Shown here: piece by piece, positions 48,403-55,749 of the stretch
Position numbering within the stretch: the stretch's first letter is position 1
Layout: each line of letters begins with the position of its first letter
From: Roseiarcus sp963737365
GTDB lineage: Bacteria > Pseudomonadota > Alphaproteobacteria > Rhizobiales > Beijerinckiaceae
DNA: 64,000 nt
Direction of reading: 5' to 3'
Assembly: GCA_963737365.1 (NCBI GenBank)
Contig: CAVTSD010000005.1
Coordinates: 1 to 64,000, forward strand
Made by a program: the position numbers and the translations under genes
Notes under the pieces: generated by a model
What the model was told of the DNA's origin: nothing
What the model saw: the letters and a program-made list of their open reading frames with translations, nothing else
Databases searched by the model: none

Positions 48403-49287
48403 GTGATATCGAAGCCCTGCATCATATGCGTCGCCATCACCGGATCCTTGCCGAGAAAATCTGACAATCCGGCGGTGCCGGTGACGATTGCGGAACAGGT
48501 CGAAAGCACGCAAGAGGCGTTCGAGGCTGGCGCGACGCTCGTGCATGCGCATATGCGCGACGAAAACCAAAATCCGACATCTGACCCGCAGCGCTTTGCT
48601 CGCTTCAAGGAAGGAGTGGAGAGGCATTGCCCAGGCATGGTGATTCAGTTCTCGACCGGCGGCCGGGCGGCCTCCGGAAAGGACAGAGGCGCCATGCTCA
48701 GTCTCAAGCCGGACATGGCCTCGCTCTCTGTTGGATCAAACAATTTCCCGACGCGGGTCTACGAAAATCCGCCCGATCTCGTCGACTGGCTCGCTGGAGA
48801 AATGCGGAAGTTCGAGATCAAGCCTGAAATCGAGGCCTTCGATCTCAGTCATATTTTCAAGGCGGCGGAGATGAACGCCGACGGATTGCTTCCGGGCGAG
48901 GTCTACATCCAGTTTGTCATGGGCGTGAAAAACGCGATGCCCGCCGATCGCGCGGTGTTCGACTTCTATGTCGAGACCACGAAACGGCTGATGCCGAAAG
49001 CCGAATGGTGCGCGGCTGGCATTGGCCGCAATCAGATCGTTCTCAATGAATGGGCGGTGGCCGCGGGCGGACACGCGCGCACAGGGCTCGAGGACAATGT
49101 CAGGCTCGACAAGGATACGCTTGCGCCCTCGAACGCGGCGCTCGTCAAGCGCGTGGTCGACCTCTGCGAACGATACGGCCGTCCCGTCGCTTCGCCGCCT
49201 CAGACCCGAGCTATTCTCGGCCTCCCTCCCGTCGGCGCTCTTGGCGCGCCCGAAACTCAGGCGCCAAGGCGAGAACGGCGCGTGTGA
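48403..49287 (+). CDS. beta-keto-acid cleavage enzyme (BKACE, DUF849)
   Basis: This is a 294-residue DUF849-family enzyme. Members are zinc enzymes that cleave a beta-keto acid with acetyl-CoA to give acetoacetate (or another beta-keto acid) and a new acyl-CoA. Visible features are the zinc ligands in VHAHMRD (His48, His50), STGGRAASGKDRG, and GGHARTGLEDN (about residues 222-232) with the catalytic-region glutamate. GTG at 48403 follows AGGGAGAAA. It is divergent from the MBL-fold hydrolase with a shared operator. This suggests the pathway of this cluster yields a beta-keto acid that is cleaved here. Confidence 0.9.
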   Translation: MISKPCIICVAITGSLPRKSDNPAVPVTIAEQVESTQEAFEAGATLVHAHMRDENQNPTSDPQRFARFKEGVERHCPGMVIQFSTGGRAASGKDRGAMLSLKPDMASLSVGSNNFPTRVYENPPDLVDWLAGEMRKFEIKPEIEAFDLSHIFKAAEMNADGLLPGEVYIQFVMGVKNAMPADRAVFDFYVETTKRLMPKAEWCAAGIGRNQIVLNEWAVAAGGHARTGLEDNVRLDKDTLAPSNAALVKRVVDLCERYGRPVASPPQTRAILGLPPVGALGAPETQAPRRERRV

Positions 49288-49685
49288 CAAATCCTTGCAG
49301 AAAATCAGAACTTGAGATAAGCTCGCCCCATGAGCAATCCGTCCCTTCGTCCTGCCCAACCGTGGGCTACTCGTTTCGGAAGCTCTTTCGCGACGCCAAA
49401 AGCGGCAAGAAAAAAATTTTCAGAAAATGTCCGCGTAACCCATTGATAAGTCTCGTTTCGGACGAGAGAATCCAAGGAAATCCAAGGAAATCCAACCGCC
49501 AAAATCGGGGGTTTTAGCCCCGAACGGCGCCGCGCCAAGAAAACCCAAATCCGGCCGATCGAACTGAAGTTTGCCTGCCCTGCCCGCGGCCGCGAGGAGC
49601 CAAACCGAGTCCATCCGAAGGCGAAAGCGCCCATGGCCTTGGGCCAGTAGACAACGGTCGGTTGGCGTTGCTGCCTCGGGGCGCC
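49288..49685. other. intergenic region with dispersed repeat
   Basis: About 400 bases lie between the convergent DUF849 and DUF4175 genes. No gene is convincing; a minus-strand 109-codon frame (49305-49634) is produced by the 68-bp repeat. No clear hairpin plus T-run terminator was found apart from the repeat's own hairpin. Confidence 0.5.
49428..49495 (-). repeat. 68-bp dispersed repeat, copy 2 (inverted)
   Basis: Read on the minus strand, this matches 31001-31068 at 64 of 68 positions, with the same three tandem TTGGATTYYC units and the TCTCGTCCGAAACGAGA hairpin. Similarity fades beyond the 68 bp, though an A/T-rich tract and a CGCG-rich tail remain roughly comparable. The two copies face each other across 18.4 kb. 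Confidence 0.85.
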
Positions 49686-52379
49686 TCAGTCCCGTTTCAT
49701 CAGCCGTTCGAGGTAATCGCGCTCGTCCACCGGACGGTTCGGGTCGGCGAGGCGGCGGCGCAGTTCCTCCATGACCCGGTGTGCGCGCTCAGAGGCGCCG
49801 GCGGATTGGTTCCATGGGCCGTCCTCGCGTCCCTTTTCGCCCTCCGCTCCGCGGCCGAGCGGGTCGTCGCCGGGCATTTCCCCCGGGCGGCTCCGACGCC
49901 CGACATAGGTGCCCTTGCCTCCCTTGCCCTTGCCTTTACCCTGGCCTTGCCCATCCATCTGTTTCTGCAAACCCTGCGCGCCGTCGCGCAGCGCCTGGAG
50001 CGCTCGGCCCTGCGCGTCAACCGCGGCGCCCTTGCCGCCCGGACCACTCTGTCCGCTCTGTCCGCTCTGTCCGCTCTTCTCCCCTTTGCCTTGGCCGCCT
50101 TTGAGGTCGCCTTCGGCTTCCTTCATGTCGCCTTGCGCGTCGTCGAAGCCCTTCTCGCCCTTCATGCCAAGGCTCTTGAGCTTCCGCTGCAGCTCGGCGA
50201 GGCGGTCGCGCAGTTCCTGCTGGCGATCGCCGAGCTGCGGTTTGCCCTTGTCAGCCTGATCCTGGTCCTGCTTGTCGTCCTGGTTGGAGTCGTTGTCGCT
50301 CTGGTCGGGAGCGTTCGAACCATCCTGGTCCGGTTGGTCCTGGGAGTCCTGCTGATCGGGCGATGATTGACTGCGCCGCGCTCGCTTGCGCGCCCGCTCC
50401 TTCTGGTCGCTGCGGAACGTGTCGTCGCGCAACGCCTGCTGGTCGCGAAGAAGCTTCTCGAGTTCGCCGATCTGCTTGCGCATCTCGCGGTCGGCCGGGC
50501 TTTCCTGCTCCTCCTGCGCGTTGCGCATGTTCTCGAACATTTCCTGCATCTGGTCGAGCATGGCTTGGGCGTCTTCCCGCGAGCCGTTGCGCGCGGCTTC
50601 CTCCATTTTGTCCATCATCTTGTCCATGTCTTTCGACTGGACGTTCTGGTCCTCGGGATTGCTGTCGGGGGTGTTGCGCGCCATCTCGCTCATGAGGCGG
50701 TTAGCGGCCTCGCGCAATTGCTGCATAAGCTTCTTGATTTCTTCGTCGCTTGCGCCGCGCTGAAGCGCTTCTCGCAGCGCCTGCTCGGCCGCGCGCAGAT
50801 CGCGTTCGGCTTTCGAGCCGTCGCCGTTCTCGATTTGCTGGGCCATCGCCCAAAGCAGCGCCGCGACGTCAAGCAGATCCGCGTCGCTGTGGGCGTGCTC
50901 AAGCGAGGTCTTGGCCTGCTTCAGGCCCAGATAGATGGCGGCCGGAGTGTCGAACAATTCCGGCGCGATCGTCAGCCCCGATAGCGCCGTATCGACTTGG
51001 CTTGGCGCATGGTCCGGGTCGAGAATGAGGTTGCGGCGCTGCTCGACGAGGGCGCGGGCGAGCGGATTGTGGAAGGTTCTCTGCGGCAAGGTCAGTTCGA
51101 TCGGCGCAGTCTCGCCGGTCTTGCCCGAAATGCTGACTGCGCTCAGCCGCATTGTCACCTTGGCCCCCGCCCAGGGGTGCTCGGAGAGGTCGATGGTGCT
51201 ATGGCCGTCGCCGACTCCATTGGCGGTCGGCGGCAACGTCACGGCCGCCTGAGGCGGCGGCGCCAGCGTGCGCGGCGCGGGACCGGGACCCTCGTGGGGG
51301 CGGGAAAAGTCCGCGCGAGCGCTGGAGAGCCCAAATCGATCTTGGGTCTTATAGGCCAGCGTCAGCGTGCCGGTGAGGTTCGCGCGAGGATCTTCGGTCG
51401 AGACAATCGTCGGATTGCCAGCTGGGGTGACGGCGAGGACGGCGACCGCCACAGGTTGGTCGCCGCGCAAAATCGTCACCTTGCCGGAGCCGTGGATCGC
51501 CCACCGCTTTTCGGTTGGGCCGTTGTCTGTAGCGACCGCGTTCGCCGGCGGGGCCGGCGTGGGAGTGGCGGACTTATTGCCTGACGCGGAGGCCGACGGC
51601 GTGTCGCTTTTCTGTTCCGAGGGCGTGATTCCGCCCTCAACGCGCGTCCCAACGACGCCTGGATCTCCGCGAACCACGAGAACCGAATCTTCCGGAACCG
51701 TCATCGTATGCTGGTCCGCCGTCTTGAAATCTATGATCAGCGGCGGTTGCCCGGCGTAGGGCGGCGGGTCAATCCATGCGTCTATGCGGCTCTCCGCGAT
51801 GGCGGCGAAGGCCCCGTCGCTGCGCCAGTCGAAAGCGTCGACGAAGCGCCCGTACATCTCGGGTCCGGCGACGACCGCCGCCGCAAAAGCAAGCATCGCA
51901 ACCCCAAAGCGGAGCGCATAAGGATCCCGCGCGGCCATGCCAGGCGAGGGCGGAGAGACGCGAATGGCCTCGACTTCGCGCTCGAGCCGCGCCCGATGAG
52001 CCGCCCAGAGGGCCTGTGTGGTGGGATCGCTATAATCGTTAGCGAGAGTATCGGCGAGCGAGGAGGCAGGACGGTGGCCCGTTCTCGCGTCGCGATCGAG
52101 CCTGGCCAGAACGTCACGCGCGGCAGGGCGACGCAATCGCAAAAGCGGCGACAGGACGGCTCCAAGGCCGAGCGCGAACAGGATGACGCCGCCGATGCGA
52201 ATAGCCCGAGGCGCGAACTGCCAGGCGCCAGCCCAGGAGGCGGCGAGAAAGAGGATTGCGATGGCAAGCGCAAAGACAAGCGGCGGCCAGACGCGCTCGA
52301 CCACGAGCGCGCGTCTGGCCCAGACCGCGAGCTCCGCGAATCGTCCCTGCTCGATCGATGACTTGTCCTCTTCCTTCAC
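49686..52379 (-). CDS. DUF4175 / TIGR02302 family membrane protein
   Basis: This 897-residue protein has two N-terminal hydrophobic helices (about residues 30-75), a large probably periplasmic region, and a long C-terminal half that is coiled-coil-rich with low-complexity Gln/Asp/Gly stretches (for example QDSQDQPDQDGSNAPDQSDN) and Gly-Lys-rich repeats (GQGQGKGKGKGGKG). It matches the TIGR02302/DUF4175 family, which is conserved in Rhizobiales next to lysA; the function is unknown. It lies 111 bases downstream of lysA in the same direction and may be cotranscribed. The frame is complete. Confidence 0.88.
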   Translation of the reverse strand: MKEEDKSSIEQGRFAELAVWARRALVVERVWPPLVFALAIAILFLAASWAGAWQFAPRAIRIGGVILFALGLGAVLSPLLRLRRPAARDVLARLDRDARTGHRPASSLADTLANDYSDPTTQALWAAHRARLEREVEAIRVSPPSPGMAARDPYALRFGVAMLAFAAAVVAGPEMYGRFVDAFDWRSDGAFAAIAESRIDAWIDPPPYAGQPPLIIDFKTADQHTMTVPEDSVLVVRGDPGVVGTRVEGGITPSEQKSDTPSASASGNKSATPTPAPPANAVATDNGPTEKRWAIHGSGKVTILRGDQPVAVAVLAVTPAGNPTIVSTEDPRANLTGTLTLAYKTQDRFGLSSARADFSRPHEGPGPAPRTLAPPPQAAVTLPPTANGVGDGHSTIDLSEHPWAGAKVTMRLSAVSISGKTGETAPIELTLPQRTFHNPLARALVEQRRNLILDPDHAPSQVDTALSGLTIAPELFDTPAAIYLGLKQAKTSLEHAHSDADLLDVAALLWAMAQQIENGDGSKAERDLRAAEQALREALQRGASDEEIKKLMQQLREAANRLMSEMARNTPDSNPEDQNVQSKDMDKMMDKMEEAARNGSREDAQAMLDQMQEMFENMRNAQEEQESPADREMRKQIGELEKLLRDQQALRDDTFRSDQKERARKRARRSQSSPDQQDSQDQPDQDGSNAPDQSDNDSNQDDKQDQDQADKGKPQLGDRQQELRDRLAELQRKLKSLGMKGEKGFDDAQGDMKEAEGDLKGGQGKGEKSGQSGQSGQSGPGGKGAAVDAQGRALQALRDGAQGLQKQMDGQGQGKGKGKGGKGTYVGRRSRPGEMPGDDPLGRGAEGEKGREDGPWNQSAGASERAHRVMEELRRRLADPNRPVDERDYLERLMKRD

Positions 52380-52490
52380 CGCGATGCCGTGATCCGTTGT
52401 TTGCGATTCAAATTATGCGCTGTCGTCTTACGCGCAAGTTCCAGGCCAAGGGTTAACTAGACTGCGCGACAATCCCCACCACCCGCAGCC

Positions 52491-53759
52491 TCACTTCAAC
52501 CAAGGCGGAAGTGTGTCGAGGCCGATCAATTCCTCATAAGTCCGCCTCGGCCGCACAATCGCGTATTCAGCGCCGTTCACCAGCACTTCGGGAACGAGAA
52601 GGCGGGTGTTGTAGGTTCCAGCCTGTACGGCGCCATAAGCGCCGGCGCTCATCACCGCAATGAGGTCGCCCGCGGCGAGTTCCGGCAAGTCGCGGTCGAG
52701 CGCAAGATAATCGCCGCTTTCGCAGATCGGGCCGACCACATCGCTGCGCGTTGGATAAGCGCCCGGCTCCGGCTCTTTCACTGGGAGGATGTCGTGGTGC
52801 GCATCGTAAAGTGTCGGCCGGACCAGATCATTCATCGCCGCGTCGACGATAACGAAACGCTTGTTTTCGCCCTTCTTCAGATAGATGACCGAAGCGACCA
52901 GGGCTCCGGCATTGCCGACGATCGCTCGGCCGGGCTCCAGAATCACCTTGCAGCCGAGCTCCGCCGTGCGCTTCGCCACAACCTTGGCGTAGGCTTCCGG
53001 CGAGGGAGGCGGGTTGTTGTCGCTGCGATACGCAATACCGAGGCCGCCGCCGAGATCGACATGGTCGATCGAATGCCCGTCAGCCCTCAGGGCCTGCACA
53101 AACTCGGCGAGGAGCCCGAACGCATCATCGAAAGGCTCGAGATCGGTGATCTGTGAGCCAATGTGCATGTCGACGCCGTGGACCCTGAGGCCTGGCAGCG
53201 TGCGAGCATACGCGTAAGCTTCGCGGGCGCGGGAGATTGGCACGCCGAACTTGTTCTCCGACTTGCCGGTCGCGATCTTGGCGTGGGTGCGCGCGTCGAC
53301 GTCGGGATTGACGCGGATGGCGATCGGCGCGACGAGCCCGCGGGACAGGGCCACACGCGAGAGCGCCTCCAGTTCCGGCTCCGATTCGATGTTGAAGCAG
53401 AAGATGTTCTCGTCGAGCCCAAGGTTCATCTCGGCCGGCGTTTTGCCGACGCCCGAAAAGATGATTCGCTCCCCGAGCACGCCGGCCGCCCGCGCCCGCC
53501 TCAGCTCCCCCTCGCTGACCACGTCCATGCCTGCGCCGAGTTGAGCCAGCGTCCTCAACACCGCCTGGTTCGAATTGGCCTTCATCGCGTAGGAAATAAG
53601 AGCGTTTTGACCCGCGAACGCCTCTCGGAACGCCTCGAAACTTCCAGCAATCGCGCTGCTCGAATAGCAATAAAAGGGCGTCCCGACGGTTTCCGCGATC
53701 GCGGCCAACGGGACGTCCTCGGCGTGAAGAGCGCCGTTGCGATAGGTAAAGGGACGCAT
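52491..53759 (-). CDS. lysA: diaminopimelate decarboxylase
   Basis: LysA decarboxylates meso-diaminopimelate to L-lysine, the last step of lysine biosynthesis, using pyridoxal phosphate. The 422-residue protein has the PLP lysine in ISYAMKANSNQ (about residues 55-65), HVDLGGGLGIAYR (about 235-247), EPGRAIVGNAG and the second-subunit active-site segment GPICESGDYLA with its cysteine. Its length is normal. The gene is flanked by the small lipoprotein gene upstream (16 bases between) and the DUF4175 gene downstream, the usual alphaproteobacterial order, although argH, often next in line, is not present here. Confidence 0.96.
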   Translation of the reverse strand: MRPFTYRNGALHAEDVPLAAIAETVGTPFYCYSSSAIAGSFEAFREAFAGQNALISYAMKANSNQAVLRTLAQLGAGMDVVSEGELRRARAAGVLGERIIFSGVGKTPAEMNLGLDENIFCFNIESEPELEALSRVALSRGLVAPIAIRVNPDVDARTHAKIATGKSENKFGVPISRAREAYAYARTLPGLRVHGVDMHIGSQITDLEPFDDAFGLLAEFVQALRADGHSIDHVDLGGGLGIAYRSDNNPPPSPEAYAKVVAKRTAELGCKVILEPGRAIVGNAGALVASVIYLKKGENKRFVIVDAAMNDLVRPTLYDAHHDILPVKEPEPGAYPTRSDVVGPICESGDYLALDRDLPELAAGDLIAVMSAGAYGAVQAGTYNTRLLVPEVLVNGAEYAIVRPRRTYEELIGLDTLPPWLK

Positions 53760-53775
53760 TCGCGGGGGGTTAAGC

Positions 53776-54027
53776 TTATTTCAGCAGGAAATCGAGGAAG
53801 AACGGCTGCTTCGGCGGCACAATCGGCGGGATCGCCGGTTTGGACAGGCCGCCGTTCATGGTGGTGGGACTTGAGTTGGCTGGCTTGGGCGGCGCATTGG
53901 GATCGGGCGGAGGCTCCAAGGGCCCATAGCGGCCGCATGCCGCAAGGCCAAACGCGAGCAGCCCTGCAAGGGACAGCAGGCGCGCAGGCCTGATGAAACG
54001 ACAAGGGAATTGAGCGGCCACAAACAA
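53776..54027 (-). CDS. small lipoprotein (LptM/YifL-like)
   Basis: This is an 83-residue protein with a basic N-terminus, a hydrophobic segment and a lipobox LAAC (cysteine at about residue 31). A proline-rich tail follows (GPLEPPPDPNAPPKP), typical of the short lipoproteins encoded just before lysA in proteobacteria (YifL, now LptM). In E. coli LptM assists LptD assembly in the outer membrane; whether that holds here is inference. The true start could be an internal codon closer to the hydrophobic segment. It is 16 bases upstream of lysA and cotranscribed. Confidence 0.8.
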   Translation of the reverse strand: MFVAAQFPCRFIRPARLLSLAGLLAFGLAACGRYGPLEPPPDPNAPPKPANSSPTTMNGGLSKPAIPPIVPPKQPFFLDFLLK

Positions 54028-54280
54028 CTCCGGAAGGTCGCGGCCAGTATACAGAAATGGCGGCGGGAGGCGAGGCGACTGCCTCCCCGACCTTCAGGCG
54101 ACCGTCGGGGGCCGCGCGCTCCGCCATCCTTAGTTGCGCGGCCAGTCCGAGAGGAAGCTCACCCGCGGCCAGAGCCATGGGCTTTCGCTTCTTGTTGCCG
54201 TTCCCTACGCAAGCGGAGCGCCCTTTTGTCGAGAACGCCCCGCAAAACAGCCAAAGGAGCCATAAAGGCCCCGTTAATCG

Positions 54281-54736
54281 TCAGTCGCGCGCTGGCGCCG
54301 GCTCAGACTGCGAACCTGGATCGAAGGGGCGGTTGCGCCGTTCGGCCATGAATTGATCGAATTCGGAACGGTCTCTGGCAAAGCGCAGTCGAGCAAGGAA
54401 ATCCTTGAACTCCCGCTGCTCGTCTTCGAGGCGCTTCAGCGTCTCGGAGCGATAATCGTCGAAGGCGCGGTTTCCGCTCGTCGCCGGTCCGAACCAGTCG
54501 CCGCTGCTTCTGAACTGGTCCGCTCTCGCGCGCACCATCTCCATCTTGTCCTGCAAGCGGGCTATCTTGCGATCCCAGCGATCCCGGCCGTGATCCCTAC
54601 GGAACATTGGCGCGTCTCCTGCGTAAGCGAGGTGATGCCGGCGGCCAAACTTTCCTCGCCCGATGAAGAGGCCAAGAAGAACGAGGCCGATTGGCCACCA
54701 CCACAGAAACCCCAAAACCGTCAGAATGATTGGCAT
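54281..54736 (-). CDS. DUF2852 family membrane protein
   Basis: This 151-residue protein has one N-terminal membrane helix (LTVLGFLWWWPIGLVLLGLF, about residues 5-24) followed by a charged, coiled-coil-like cytoplasmic part (RKIARLQDKMEMVRARADQF) and the conserved segment SGNRAFDDYRSETLKRLEDE. These are marks of the DUF2852 family found in Rhizobiales; its function is unknown. A palindrome at 54752-54772 lies 16 bases before its start and resembles the TetR operator at 55486-55506, so it is probably controlled by the adjacent TetR-type repressor. Confidence 0.85.
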   Translation of the reverse strand: MPIILTVLGFLWWWPIGLVLLGLFIGRGKFGRRHHLAYAGDAPMFRRDHGRDRWDRKIARLQDKMEMVRARADQFRSSGDWFGPATSGNRAFDDYRSETLKRLEDEQREFKDFLARLRFARDRSEFDQFMAERRNRPFDPGSQSEPAPARD

Positions 54737-54751
54737 GGCGCGTCCTCACGT

Positions 54752-54772
54752 GTAAATGTAATGAACATTTAC
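54752..54772. promoter_or_regulatory. palindromic TetR-type operator before the DUF2852 gene
   Basis: The arms GTAAATG (54752-54758) and CATTTAC (54766-54772) are a perfect 7-bp inverted repeat with a 7-base spacer. The site lies between the TetR gene and the DUF2852 gene, which are both read on the minus strand, directly upstream of the latter. Its ATGTAA/TTAC pattern resembles the arms of the palindrome overlapping the TetR start codon. Confidence 0.6.
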
Positions 54773-54834
54773 TTCACGCAGCGCGCCTCTGTCAAGGGCA
54801 AGGAGAGGTCGCGACTGCTAAGACGAAAGTTGGG

Positions 54835-55488
54835 TTACGGCCGCCCCGCACTGACCCCGAGCCCTCGCAAATAGACCAGCACGTGCGCCTCGAGAAGTTC
54901 CGCCGCAGACATCGGCAGCGCCCTGCGTGCGCCATCTGCCCGTCCGAACAGCGACGCGACCCCGTGCGCGATGGCCCAGATGTGAAGCGCAACCATCAAG
55001 GCAGGCGGGCGGCCTGCCGCAGGCATGGCGGCGCAGATCGCGTCGGCGGCGCTCCGCAAGATGGCGAAAGCGCGTTCGCTGGCGTCTCGCAGCGGAGGGT
55101 TCGCGCCAGCCGGAACGCCGGCCTCGAACATGGCCGAGTAGAACGCGGGCTCGGCGCGAGCGAATTCCAGATAGGCCTTGCCGAGGCGATCCAGCGCGGC
55201 GAGCGCGTCTGGGCGACCGCCATCCCACGCGCGCGCCAGCGCCGTCTCGAATTGCTCGAAGCCACGTAAGGCCACACTCGCCATCAGTTCGTCGCGGTCG
55301 CGGAAATGCCGATAGGGCGCCGCCGGGCTGACGCCCGCAGATCGGGCGGCTTCCGCGAAAGTGAACCCGGCTGTGCCTTTTGTCGCGATCAGTTCCAACG
55401 CGGCTCGGATTAAGGCCTCACGCAAATTGCCGTGATGATAGCCGCGCGGCGGATCGGCCTCCCCGCGCTTGTCCTTCCTCCAGCTCAT
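54835..55488 (-). CDS. TetR/AcrR-family regulator (WHG domain)
   Basis: This 217-residue repressor has an N-terminal TetR helix-turn-helix (REALIRAALELIATKG, then TFAEAARSAGVSPAAPYRHF, about residues 44-63) and a C-terminal helical ligand domain of the WHG type (HIWAIAHGVASLF). An 8-bp-arm palindrome overlaps its own start codon (55486-55506), showing likely self-repression. A similar palindrome lies before the DUF2852 gene downstream. The inducer is unknown. Confidence 0.9.
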   Translation of the reverse strand: MSWRKDKRGEADPPRGYHHGNLREALIRAALELIATKGTAGFTFAEAARSAGVSPAAPYRHFRDRDELMASVALRGFEQFETALARAWDGGRPDALAALDRLGKAYLEFARAEPAFYSAMFEAGVPAGANPPLRDASERAFAILRSAADAICAAMPAAGRPPALMVALHIWAIAHGVASLFGRADGARRALPMSAAELLEAHVLVYLRGLGVSAGRP

Positions 55489-55506
55489 GTAAGGAGTACT
55501 TACATG
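55486..55506. promoter_or_regulatory. palindromic TetR operator overlapping the tetR-type start
   Basis: CATGTAAG (55486-55493) and CTTACATG (55499-55506) are perfect 8-bp arms separated by 5 bases. The site overlaps the start codon of the TetR-family gene, so binding would block its transcription or translation directly. The size and symmetry are typical of TetR-family operators. Confidence 0.75.
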
Positions 55507-55749
55507 ACGCCGGCGGAAATGTCGATGGTTTTGGACCTCGGGAGTTCAGGCCTCGCCAGCAAACGTGAAAATTTAATAGCAGACGCATCGGCTAAGTCCG
55601 CGTGCGAGAAACATGTCGAAGCAGGGCGATCCCCGCGTTATCGCGCGATGCCCGCTGAATTAGGATGACCCAAACATTATTTAGCAGCGGGGCGGGAGCG
55701 TGGTCGCCGCTCGTGCTTGTTTGAAACGGACTTCGGTCTGGAAAGCGAT

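Noticed and set aside
49305..49634. 109-codon minus-strand frame between DUF849 and DUF4175 genes
   Set aside because: It is created by the inverted copy of the same repeat and shows no other conservation.
49662..50366. 234-codon plus-strand frame opposite the DUF4175 gene
   Set aside because: It mirrors the low-complexity Gln/Gly-rich coding of the real gene and has no independent features.
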